Origin: Purshia tridentata
Lineage: Eukaryota; Streptophyta; Magnoliopsida; Rosales; Rosaceae
Assembly: GCA_003254885.1 (NCBI GenBank)
Contig: QANT01003140.1
Span: 62,001 to 126,000, forward strand
Length of the DNA: 64,000 bases
Reading direction: 5' to 3'
Shown: piece by piece, positions 1 to 11,116 of the stretch
How the letters are laid out: the number at the start of each line of letters is the position of its first letter
Numbering within the stretch: the stretch's first letter is position 1
Translations under genes and position numbers: made by a program
The notes under the pieces: model-generated
What the model was told of the DNA's origin: nothing
Databases searched by the model: none
What the model saw: the letters and a program-made list of their open reading frames with translations, nothing else

Positions 1-211
1 GAATCAACCCCTCAAGGATTAGACAAAAAGATAAAATGGGTTTAGAGAAATGCCGAGAATCAGAGAGAGAGATATATAAATTTTGGGGATATATTTGGAG
101 GGAGTCTCGGAGACGTGGGAAAATGGAAAGTGTGGAGTGTGTGGCGGTGAGAGAGTTTTGGGTTGTCGGTAGGTAACGTAGCGGTGTAACGGGGTTCGTT
201 AAATTAAAGTG
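1..211. other. left-edge non-coding segment
   Basis: No open frame of note. The stretch is richer in G than its right-hand neighbour and could be the upstream flank of a gene that lies to the left of the window, but nothing in view proves that. Confidence 0.3.
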
Positions 212-361
212 ACCGTTGGTTGGGTTTTCTTTCAAATAAAAATGCGTGATCACATGGGATTATTGTGATGTCATGAGACCGTTGGTTGGGTTTTCTTTCA
301 AATAAAAATGCTACTGCAAATTGCAATGCGTGATCACATGGGATTATTGTGATGTCATGAG
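212..361. repeat. two-copy tandem repeat with 18-bp internal insertion
   Basis: Unit 1 (212-277, 66 bp) and unit 2 (278-361, 84 bp) are near identical, beginning ACCGTTGG and ending GTCATGAG. Unit 2 has an extra 18 bp after AAAAATGC. Each unit contains the palindrome GTGATCAC. A 68-residue frame across it on the minus strand exists only because the repeat lacks stops there, so I do not call a gene. Confidence 0.85.
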
Positions 362-630
362 TGCGCCGCTGCATATTCCAAGGATGTATTGAAAGCGACG
401 CCCTGTTCATGGGGATTCCTTAATTAATAGTCGCCATCAGTAAGTGCAGATTGCCCATTAAAAAATTATACTATATTTCAAGTTCGATTTTTGAGTAAGG
501 ACTTAAATTTTAGATTTTAAAAAAATTTTGAGAGTTAAAAAGTATTGAAAATTTGATTTCGTTAAAATTTAGATTAAAATAATTAAACTTTTAACAAAAT
601 TTCAATAATTCAATTAGGTAATATTTTAAA
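362..630. other. AT-rich intergenic DNA
   Basis: No gene or RNA seen. The last 9 bases (622-630, TATTTTAAA) form the left target duplication of the Mutator-like element that follows. Confidence 0.5.
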
Positions 631-2254
631 GGGAAAATATTTTGTGCCACATTATGGCACAAGTATTTTGTACTATAATCCTATATGGCAAAATAAAATA
701 CTACACATCATTCTTTTATTATTTTTGTGATTATACACATCACCATCCTTTTTTAATATAAAATTAATATCATATTTAGTGAAAGACACATCATCATCCA
801 AGCCAAATTAAATGATCCTAATTAATTTATACTTAATTAAATAATACACATCATTCTTTTGTTTTTGTTTTTGCAATTATAGCGTTTCCGCAAATACTGC
901 TTGAGCTTTTTGGCTTTACCCAAACATATTTCAGCATACTTCTAATATGAAAGACTAACGTACATGTTGTACATCTTCTTGTGAAGAAAGAATCCTTGAA
1001 ATGTAATGTAAAAAAGATAAACAAATTGCAAAAGCAATGAATTTCTTAATGAAAGAGGAAAACCATGAATGACAAAATCATTAAAAATTAATAATCACTC
1101 ATGTCCAATTGCTATACAAAACAACTCATCTTAAAATCTTTTAGACGCTTCATCCATCTTTTAGCCCTACATAGTAAATCAAACCCATAGCACATTTTTT
1201 AACAAACCCACCCACCCCTAACCCTTGCTAAAATATGCTCTGACCATTATTTTATATATTCTTATACTCTTGTTCTTGAATTCCTATTGCATTTTTAAGT
1301 GAATCTAGTTTAGTTTAACTTAGTTTTATATGTTTTTATAGGTTGAAGAGCAAAGAAAAGAAAACAAATAAAAAAAGGACACTTAGATATTTTTCGAGTC
1401 AGGCATTTTTGGGCAGATCAACCTTCTTCTCGGATTAAATTGCACCTCCTTGGAGCAAACGAGATGATAAGCCTTATATCGCTGAAAAGATACAGATTTC
1501 AGCTTCTTATAGAATTTTACGAATCATGATTTGTATTTTTCTAGGAAAAGTTATGGCTATTTAAGTACATATAGGTCAAGAAGCTGGTTTGTTCACAAAT
1601 TGGCAAAGTTATATGTTATATGCATTTCAAAATTCATTTGCATACAATGAGATGAGTATTCTATTAAATAAATTTTCTAAATATAATCAGTTACAAGCTA
1701 TTGATTGATAAGTCTCACATTATAGGCCTTACTTCAATTAAATGTCCACAAGTGTTCAATATCAACAAAAAAAGTAAATGTCTAGTGATGTTCAAAATTT
1801 TTTTTAAGTTCAAGTCGTGTTTATTGTTTTTTTTTTGTTAGATCTAAATGATGAATTTAATTTCTTAAGTTAGATTAAAAAAACTTGGTGGGTACGACAA
1901 TCCTTTTTTATATACTATATTACATTCATCCTGTATACTTGTAGGATATCGAACAGAACCTAAATCTTAAACTAAATAATTGGATTGAGTGTTTTTTTTT
2001 CTTTAAAATTGGAGAGTTTTTTTATTTATAAGAAACTGAACTTTTAGAGGTTTATAATTTTGTCATTAAATCTTTTTAAAATCCTTTTTCTTTTGTGATT
2101 TGATTTATGTTTTATAGAATTTTAAATGAGAATATATTAGTCTTTTAAATGCTTATGTGAAAAATATATTATTAGATATATTAAGTAATTTAATTGCCAT
2201 GAAAATTACATGTCATTATGGCACGTGCCATACTATGGCACTCTAGCATTGCCC
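631..2254. mobile_element. non-autonomous Mutator-like (MULE) element
   Basis: The element is about 1.62 kb. It begins GGGAAAATATTTTGTGCCAC, and its right end reads, as reverse complement, GGGCAATGCTAGAGTGCCAT, so the termini are imperfect inverted repeats. In both, the motif TATGGCAC follows within about 12 bases. The 9 bases TATTTTAAA flank it exactly on both sides (622-630 and 2255-2263). A 9-bp target duplication is the hallmark of Mutator-like elements. The interior has no transposase frame, so it would have to be mobilised in trans. The segment 1330-1620 is less AT-rich and may be captured or nested sequence of unknown origin. Confidence 0.8.
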
Positions 2255-2263
2255 TATTTTAAA

Positions 2264-4390
2264 TCTCAAACAAATGAATTTTTAAAATTTAATTCGATGA
2301 TTTTGAGTATTTTATTATTATAAATGATTTTAGGTAGCATGTTTCAATATTTGTCAATCTCTAAAATATTTTTTGTTTTAGGTCATGTATCAGTTTATCA
2401 TATGATGTTTTGTGTCAAGCTTACCTTATTTTATTTTGTGTAAAAATGACTCATTATATCATGTTTGTTACATATTTCATAAAAAACAAATCATGTACAT
2501 GATCAATTTTAAAAGTCATAATTGTCAATCTACATCACCATGACATAAATGAAAGTTTAAGCCAAAATTCATGTCCTTTTGGTAATTTTTTTTATTTGAA
2601 TTATGGTAAAGTTAGGTTTAATCTTTCCTCAAGTCCAAATTGTAAGACTTAAAATTCTAAACTTGTATGAATCCGAGTGTAATTGTATGACAGAAAAATA
2701 TAGATGGATCCATAGATCAGAAATTTAACCCCAGATTGATCCCGTCTCATTTGCTTAGTATATTGACTAAAAACAATTGTTAACCTGTTATGTGTTTTTC
2801 TTTTATTCATGGAAGGAGAAGGGTGAGAGTTAGAGACTGTAAATGAAGTTCTAGAAGAAAGAAAGAAAGAAAGAAATTGGGATTTCTATTATTGGCTCTA
2901 CAGCTGCAAATTTTATAGTCATGTTTTCAATTAATCCTCACCAACATATATAAAGTTGTTGCTTTTCCAATCTTTCGTTAATTAATCTTTCCAACATGTC
3001 ATGTTGGTAAGATGATTTGTCCCATTACTTTCTCTTGAATCATGATGTGATCTGATGGTTGGGTGGGAGTTTAATTATTTACCCTTTTAAGATTTCCCAA
3101 TTCTATAAGTCATATCAAAGATATTGACATATTTTTGCACTTAATTTATAGCATTATTAATTTAGCTAGTAATTGGTTACACTTAATATAAGCTAATTGG
3201 TTGATTGGACGCATGTTGTAGGTGAGCATTAAGCACTATCTACCTCAGCACCACATAATTGAAGGGTTTGTGCTTCCACCTAAACTATATGGCTATATTT
3301 ATTAATTTTAGTTGAATGAATGTAGATTTATCTAAGATGCAAATGTGGGAGATGACAATTCATATAAACAGAGAGAGAATCATTGAATTTCCTTTCATAC
3401 CAGGTACCACTGCACACTGAGTCATCACTCATCAGAAATCATAATGAAAAAGCAAATGATCTGGTGTGTATCCAAAGCAACAGCCAACAAGGTTAGAATA
3501 TTATATGCCTATCACCATGGCTGAGATGCAATATACCAAGGTTAGAATTATACTACTGTCTGTTTTCGAAACTGAAATAGAAATAGGAATGATAATGGAA
3601 ATGGAATGAAGTAAGGAATAGGATCGATTATATTAAAAATCATATTTAGCCTAAGGTTCAAATTATGAGGTTGGGGTTTAAGGTCCTGAGCCCAAACTTA
3701 AATATGGGCTAAGGTTCAAAAGTTTGGGCTCAAGATCTAGGTCTCGGTCCCAAGTGGAGGGTTAGGATTTCATATCTAGGATTAGGGTCTGGTGTTCAAG
3801 ATTTAGACCATTGAGTCTTTAACCTCAAGTGAGGGGGCTTTCTCTAATGTGAAATGCATATCGATAATATGGGACAGTGTTTAAACGTTTTCTCACATCA
3901 TGTATCGGCTGCATGAGAATTCTTATTAAATGAATTGCAAATTTTCTTTTATCTTTTAATTGGAAATTTCCATTCTATTATAATATGAGCATGAGAATGT
4001 GCATTCCCAAATAATGGAATGGTCATTCTATGCCAAAGTTTACTCAAGTGGTGAAAGACCTTAACGGTTAACTAAACAATGCTAAGGAAGATGATCTCTA
4101 ATGAGTTATCTAATATGTTTTATTATTAGACCATGAATCAAAAGTACACATTCTTATATGATTCGATTCAATCAACAATCTTGATTCAAGTACAAATGCA
4201 ACATATCAGATTGTATAACAAGAAGGAAAAAAAGAAAAAAACTCAATCCTAAGAATATGAAATAGTAAAAAAAATTGTATAATAGTAGTATATGATCAAT
4301 ATTGACCAAAAAAAAAATACACTCTATATATAAATACAGTTTGGACTCTCTCTAAAGAATAAAAAATAAAAACATTTGGGCTGCCTATAA
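2264..4390. other. intergenic DNA with degraded repeats
   Basis: No gene seen. A GAAA run lies at about 2860-2876. A degenerate G/T-rich repeat based on GGGTT-CAAG-like words covers about 3650-3830. Stretches rich in GGAATG (about 3580-3620) and the opposite-strand CATTCC (about 3965-4035) may be ends of an eroded DNA transposon, but I found no target duplication. Confidence 0.4.
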
Positions 4391-4393
4391 CGT

Positions 4394-4455
4394 TGGGCCT
4401 CATTTTGATTGCTTTGAGATGTATATGGGGCTAGGAACCCAATTTTTTGGGCCCA
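4394..4455 (+). promoter_or_regulatory. site II (TGGGCC) elements upstream of POLK
   Basis: TGGGCC occurs at 4394-4399, and the palindrome TGGGCCCA at 4448-4455, 79-140 bp before the POLK start codon. Such site II elements are known TCP-factor targets in promoters of plant replication, ribosomal and other housekeeping genes. The regulatory role here is inferred from position only. Confidence 0.5.
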
Positions 4456-4533
4456 TCCCCATTCTTATTCACGTACTTCCCCGGTTCCCTCTTCTGCTTG
4501 CAAAGCAAGCTTTTTGGAGCCAAAACACCGGAC

Positions 4534-7500
4534 ATGCCGAACAGCGAAACCGCCGGCGATTCTGCTCGGCCATGGCAGTCTTACAACACCGTTTACACCA
4601 ACGCCAAAGCCGGTACGTGTTTTCCCCCTCACAAAATAGAAATTAGTGTTTCACAAATTCAATATGTGGAAGCGAATCTAATTCACATTCGCGAGTGGTC
4701 AGTGAGCGATTCTTATAAGTCTTATTGCATTGTATTCCCAAATTTCAGGCATGGAAGGCGTCGACAAAGAGAAAGTGCAGAGAATAGTGTACGAAATGAG
4801 TAAGGGGTCGCAGTATTTCAAGAACGAGGAGCGCAAGGAGGCCTTCATTAGGGAGAAGATAGAGAACATGCGTGCTCGGTTTGCCAAGCTCACGGCTTCG
4901 GATTTATCTCACTATCAAACGGTGCTTTTTGTACCCATCATTTAGTTTGGTGCTCCCTTCTCTGGGTTTTGCCAGTTTCATTGTATAATTGTCGTTTTTC
5001 AGGTCGCGGATAAGAGAATTTTAGAGCTGGAAGCCATGCGTGACCTTTCAAGGATTTGGGTACATGTGGATATGGATGCTTTTTATGCAGCTGTTGAGAC
5101 TTTGAGTGACCCTTCTTTGAAGGGAAAGCCCATGGCTGTTGGTGGCATGTCTATGATCTCCACAGCTAATTATGAGGTGCAAATACTTTACATTACAAAT
5201 GGAATTCTATGTTTGAAAATTATTTGTCCTACCTTTACCTTATGAATGCATATTGGGAGCATGATCCCGCCTCTCGCCATTCTGTAGGCACGGAGATTTG
5301 GGGTTCGTGCTGCAATGCCTGGCTTCATTGCTCGTAAATTATGCCCCGAGTTAATTTTTGTTCCCACAGATTTCAAGAAGTACACTCATTATAGTGGTTT
5401 AGCTAGAAAAGGTTAGGTGGTGTTTTTTAAGGCGGATTTTTAGTGTTGATTGTTTATGCTAACTGCTGATCTTTAGTCGTGACTTATTGTTTTTGTTAGT
5501 ATTCCAGAAGTACGACCCTAACTTCATGGCTTCTAGTTTAGACGAAGCGTACCTTGATGTAACTGAGGTTTGCAAAGAAAGGGGTACTAATGGTGAAGAA
5601 GTAAGTTTATATAAATAATTATTTGCTCTGCATATGATATCTCATTGCTTATACTTTGTTTAGCATTGACATTTCCCTTTTTAATTTTTATGTTAAGCTC
5701 TTGTTTTGTGACTTTTCTTTTGTGAAGATTGCTAAAGAACTCAGAGCTGGTGTTTATGAAGAGACTGGTGGTCTTACATGTAGTGCTGGAGTGGCACCAA
5801 ACCGTCTTCTTGCTAAGGTTTTCCAAATGATTCCTTAAGTAATGTATTACCTGGATATGAATTTATGTCCATATGTTATACTGCTTATGCTTGCTTGACA
5901 AGAAAAAAGATGAACTTTCTGCTTGTTTTGAGAGTTACCGGCAGTAACAGAGAGTTAAAAATTCAGATATTATCAGTACAAAATTGATTTAAATAATTTT
6001 GTTGGGAAAATCTCAAATGCGATTGTCTGTCTGGGCACATAAAATTGAATCACCTCTTCATATTTTATTCCTCAGGTTTGTTCAGATATAAATAAGCCAA
6101 ATGGACAGTTTATTTTACCAAGTGACCGGATGGCTGTCATGACATTTATATCCTCACTTCCTGTACGAAAGGTATATCCGACATTTATATATTTGTTGCA
6201 GCAATAAAATTAAAAAAAAATTGTGGCAGCATAAATTGTACCACTAGTACCATCTTAACATCTTTTCTGGATCAACTATGGTTCACAGCATAACTTTCTT
6301 TATATTCCGCATGAAGTCTTTAATGAGGTTTACATTCTGATAAAGATACAGAATTGCAAACTCTTATACAGATTGGGGGCATTGGTAAAGTCACTGAACA
6401 TATATTAAGGGAAGCTCTTGGAATTAATACATGTGAGGAGATTCTGCAAAAGAGCAGTTATATCTGTGCTCTATTTTCTCATTCTACAGCAGGTTAGCAC
6501 TCTTGTCATTCCCATATACTGTTTATCTTTTGGTAACTATTAATAAACTCCTGTGAATTATCTTGTATTTTGTTACTTCAATAGTCCCTTGTATATCATT
6601 TGATCGGAGACACCACCTCTTTCTGTTTAACATCTGCTTCTTCTTCCATATATGTTATATTCACTTGTAGCTCATTTTTCTTTTCTCTTTTTCCTTGTAT
6701 ACGCTTCCATTGCAGATTTTTTCCTTTCCGTGGGACTTGCGATTGGGGGGACATATACTCCTGAAGTCAGATTGCGGAAAAGTATAAGTAATGAGAGAAC
6801 ATTTTCGGCCACAGGGGATGAAGCATTTCTTTATCGTAAATTGGGTATTTAGTCCTATCTTATGCTAATTACTTTATCTTCAATGAAATATCATGTTCAA
6901 TTGAATTGCTTCCTCCTAGAATTGGAGGTTATCTGTGGATGTAATTAACTATTGAACTCATGTATATTTATGCTTGCAGCAGAAATAACAGAGATTCTAT
7001 CTACTGACTTGCAAAAGGAGGGTCTTTGTGGGAGAACATTGACTCTTAAACTAAAAACTGCATCTTTTGAGGTACTTCTGATGCTTTATCACCAGTACCT
7101 TTTCATTTCTTTTTTTTTTCTTTTTGAAATTTATGTGCTACCACTGGTAGGGCAAACTGTGATACATTTCTTCCTTGATACTTTTATGACTATGCTAGTT
7201 GCTTTCTTGGACTCCTTTTTTGGTTTTAGGTGCCATCACTGATGTGTTTTTCATGCTATAAAGTTTACTAATGTGGTACAATCTACAGGTTCGCACCAGA
7301 GCTGTGACTTTGCAAAATTATATATGCTTGAGTGAGGATATTTTGAAGCATGCTTCAAAGTTGCTCAAGGCTGAACTTCCTATTTCTCTAAGACTGATAG
7401 GTAGAGTGTTTTACATTATATATTTATATACAAGCATGTGTTGGAATTTAGTAAAAACTAATCTTGCTTCCTGTATGGCTTAAGAGTATAACAAAGCTGT

Positions 7501-8619
7501 ATTATCATCTGTTGTCAGGCCTGCGGCTGTCTCAGTTTGATGGAGAAAAGGTTGCTGCTCCAACTGATCCCACACAAAAGACTCTCACCAGCTATATTTT
7601 ATCGGGAGATGCTTTAAGGAAAAATATGGGTGACCAAAGCTCCTTGGGCTCAGATACCATTGATCACTGCTTGATTCATGGTGAAGAAACCAGTTTATCT
7701 AAAGACAGCCATGGAACATGTCCTCATGATTGTAGAGATCCTCTTGATGACAATCATATATCGAATTTGGATGACAGTAAGCCTAGTTCAGGCAACAGTT
7801 CTGAAGAAAGGGAAAACATTGATGAATCTACAAGCAATGCAACTGCAGAAAAGGTAAATGTTTGATAAAAGGCATGCTGATGGTTGTTCTTCTTGACTGA
7901 TACCAAACTATAGAAAAACCAAAGGCATAAATATTCAAAAAGCATTTAGTTTTTTAGATGGTGCATAACTCACTAGCTTTGCATGCAATTTCTCATATGC
8001 CCAGATGAATGTCAGTGACATACAGAATGAGGGCAATGTACCGGATAGAGTTGCACCATTGTGGGGAGCAAGTTATTCTTTTCCAGAGAAGTTTGAGGGC
8101 AGAAGCCTTGAAAAGGTGAATAATTTAACTAACACCCTTGAGAATGATGCAAGTTCTTCCTTCAGTCAGAATGGGTTACTTACGTGGGTGGACGGATACA
8201 AGTGTTCCATATGTGGTATAGAAATGCCACCAAATTTTGTTGAGGAAAGGCAAGAGCACTTTGATTTTCATCTTGCTGAGAAGCTTCAGAAGGAAGAATC
8301 TGGCATTGACTTGCGAACTTGTATGCTGAGGAAAAGGTATGCCATACTTTCATTTGGTGCTAGTAAATATTTGCTCATACCCATCAACCTAGTTTATTTT
8401 AAGAGTTAGTTTTCATTCATTGAGTTTCCAATTTGGCTCCCTTCATATATTTTTGGGGAAGTTTGTTTTATCTGATAGATTTGGGTTGAAAATTTCAGAA
8501 ATGTCCAGAAGGATCCTATTGCGAGCCAAAGGAAACACAAGAAGCAGAAGTCATCTCCAAAAGAAGCCAAACACATACCTATTGATGTGTTCTTTGTTAG
8601 GAGCAATCAGAACTTCTAG
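4534..8619 (+). CDS. POLK: DNA polymerase kappa (Y-family translesion polymerase)
   Basis: Nuclear Y-family polymerase that copies past bulky or minor-groove DNA lesions. Fourteen exons by GT-AG borders: 4534-4612, 4749-4921, 5003-5176, 5288-5411, 5500-5600, 5728-5817, 6076-6171, 6372-6492, 6716-6844, 6980-7071, 7289-7400, 7519-7853, 8005-8336, 8499-8619. Joined they give 692 aa in one frame. The N-clasp ([10 protein letters not shown] onward) precedes the palm motif [12 protein letters not shown]; the metal ligands fall at Asp107 and at Asp198-Glu199 in SLDEAYLD, the numbers used for human POLK. The thumb helix-hairpin-helix IGGIGKVTE and the little finger follow. Near the C-terminus lies a UBZ3-like ubiquitin-binding zinc finger (Cys609, Cys612, His627, His631), and the protein ends with IDVFF, resembling a PCNA-binding box. 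Family identity is certain; the UBZ and PCNA roles are inferred. Exon borders need cDNA. Confidence 0.95.
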
Positions 8620-9008
8620 AATTGAATTTTATTTTTATTTCTTGGTACATAGTTGTACATATCCGCATAATTTCATGTATTTAGTAATATAGGACGATTG
8701 TATCATGTATGTAATAAAATTGTGTATACCTTTTTTTTATTGAAATAAATTTTATATACTTGGAAGTACAGCATATACAAATTGTAAAGATGCATTTTAG
8801 GTTCTAATTTAAACTCTATTGGTGTATTTTCCAAAACAATCCAAACGATATGGTGCATGTATTTTAGAGTTTAAGATTTATATAAGCATAATAACAAGCA
8901 AACTGAAAAAAGAAAAAAAGAAAAAAAGCAAACTGCAACAACTAGTTGATATAATCATGTGGTCATTAAGTAGCCACACTTTTCACTAGCGTAAACTTTG
9001 CTGCAGAA
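8620..9008. other. POLK 3' flank
   Basis: AT-rich, with AATAAA-like words at about 8717 and 8743 that could serve polyadenylation of POLK. No further gene seen. Confidence 0.4.
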
Positions 9009-9292
9009 CCCGCTAAAGATAGGAATCATAGGACAGAGGAATAGAGGATGGTAGTGTTGCCACGTGTAACATATCTCCAACAGTGGATCTGTAACGTTTT
9101 GAGGTATCCCAGCATAAGCATACCCGAGTCAGCTAGTATCGATATTCCAACCCGCTAAAGATAGGAATCATAGGACAGAGGAATGGAGGATGGTAGTGTT
9201 GCCACGTGTAACATATCTCCAACAGTGGATCTGTAACGTTTTGAGGTATCCCAGTATAAGCATACCCGAGTCAGCTAGTATCGATATTCCAA
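9009..9292. repeat. 142-bp tandem duplication with a G-box in each unit
   Basis: Unit 1 is 9009-9150 and unit 2 is 9151-9292. They differ at only a few bases (for example tagagg/tggagg and agcata/agtata). CACGTG lies at 9061-9066 and again at 9203-9208. The second unit ends about 59 bp before the first ATG of the next gene, so this is a duplicated promoter or 5' UTR module. High identity implies recent duplication or gene conversion. Confidence 0.9.
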
Positions 9293-9350
9293 AGCCAGCC
9301 TATCCAACCTTGAGATATGAACATTACCGATATAACCCTGCCAATTGTTT

Positions 9351-10446
9351 ATGTTTCTGAATCAGCTCCTGAGTGCCACAACCCCAAACAAAAATATCTT
9401 TAAGGAACACCCCATAAAAAAGGGAAAAATGGAACTAGCTTCAATGATTCCAAGTTCCAACTTCTCCATAGGAAATCCAAGAATCCCAAATAGAACCCAA
9501 ATTGCTTCTTCAGTAATCATTCCCACTGCACCACACTCACTACTGAACTCATCAATGCAAAAGAGCACAACCTTAACTAAGATTAGTACAGAGGATAGCA
9601 CTGAAGCCTCTATGCCAACCATGTCTGAGATATTGGACTCGTCAAGATCCCAGAACCTTGACATCAAGCTTCAAACTTTAGGACCCTTTTTCAGAATCAC
9701 AGCCAAAAGCTTGGAAACACAGAAGGAGCTTGGCAGGGCTGAGGGACTGGTACGGTTTTGGCTAAAAGGGAAAATCCTTCACTTGGACTCGATCAGATTG
9801 CGAAGAGAGACACTGGGAATGGAGAAGTCAATCTTTGGCATTGGTTTGTTCATTGGAGCTGTTGCCATTCTACATGGGTATGATTGTGGTTGCAAGATAG
9901 CTGAGTTGTTGGCCATCAATGACTCTGACATTTACCATCGCAAGGTTCTTTCTTTAGCTTTCTTCATGTTTCTTTTATATTCTGTTATACTACAAAGCAA
10001 AGTGGTCCTCATACTTATAATAGTGGATGCCATAGCATTAGTTCAACCTTTTCTTTTGATGTTCTTACTTCTCACTGTACATCAATAATGAAGCCTCTGA
10101 TTGTTTAAATTTAAGAGGAAGCACATGAACATCCATCATGAACATATTATGCTTAATTTCTCTCAACTTTAAGGATAGGTCTCTTATTTTTCCGGCATTC
10201 TTTATTTCATGGCTGAGATTAGTCTCTTGCTTGATTTGTTACTAAATCCGAACTTGGTTGTTATTTATTTTTCAGCTTGTTAGGTTCTATTCAAGAATTG
10301 GGTTCACGGCTGTGCATGAAGTAACTGGGTCGACATTTGGAGACCTTGCTGACCAGTTGGTCTGGGGAGGAATCGGGACCCGAATGGATGCCAATGTTGA
10401 AGCGCTAATGATAAAATGGTGCACCAGGTTCAAATCTAAAGAGTGA
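9351..10446 (+). CDS. uncharacterised plant protein with GNAT-like C-terminal fold
   Basis: Exons 9351-9944 and 10276-10446 give 254 aa from the first ATG, or 228 aa from the next in-frame ATG at 9429. The N-terminal ~75 residues are rich in Ser, Thr and Pro and poor in acid, as in a plastid transit peptide (inference). The C-terminal part (MEKSIFGIGLFIGAVAILHG, then LVRFYSRIGFTAVHEV) resembles the acetyl-CoA-binding end of GNAT N-acetyltransferases, where an (F/Y)Y-x-x-(I/L)GF strand closes the fold. I do not see a textbook R/Q-x-x-G-x-A motif A, so catalysis is uncertain. A conserved tail VWGGIGTRMDA follows. I recognise this as a family found across plants but cannot name its substrate. 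Confidence 0.75.
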
Positions 10447-11116
10447 TTTACCACAATCCGGTTTTTGAGCTTTTTCTAATGCATGCAAACTGCCAAATGT
10501 GATTGATGGAACTGTGTACTGAAATGGAAATGCTCTCTAGGAGAAATAAGATTCAATTTTCTTGAGCTGGTGCATTGATCTGAAGAAGAAGCATTGCTTT
10601 AGAAGATATTAATGGAGAATTTCTCCGCTGTTCAATTCTGGTATCAATTCTAGGAGAAATTCTATAGTGCAGGTTGAACCAGATAATTGGACCAAAAAAG
10701 AAAAAACAGGATGTCACGCGCTCTTTAAGATAAAGTTCAGCGGGAGATGCAACAGTAGTTTAGAGTTAATCTTAAGTAAATTTAAAAGATTTTTACAGTT
10801 GTACTAACAAGATTCCTCTTCTGGAATTCTCAGCTGAACATATAAATAAAACCCTTCAGTTGTTGCTAAAATAATTTGAATTGCACTTACAAATTCCTTT
10901 GTTTGAGCACATATAGGAAGAGTGATATGAACCATGGTTGGTACAACAGTAGTAGAGCTGTTGAACCATCAACTTTCTCATCTCACAAAATCACACAGAT
11001 GTAAAAACATTAATATCAGTGGAAACATCTATTGGTCCCATTTCTTGCAACAACCGACTAAATATCAGTTAGCAACTAAGACTTTAATCAGTTGTATCTG
11101 CAAATTGAGTAAGCAT
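10447..11116. other. convergent 3' flank between GNAT-like gene and VDAC
   Basis: The two genes end tail to tail here. Short weak frames only (for example 10934-11203) with no recognisable protein. Probably the two 3' UTRs. Confidence 0.45.

Noticed and set aside
9345-9350. Start two codons upstream of the GNAT-like ATG
   Set aside because: The codon there is TTG, not ATG, so I moved the start to 9351.
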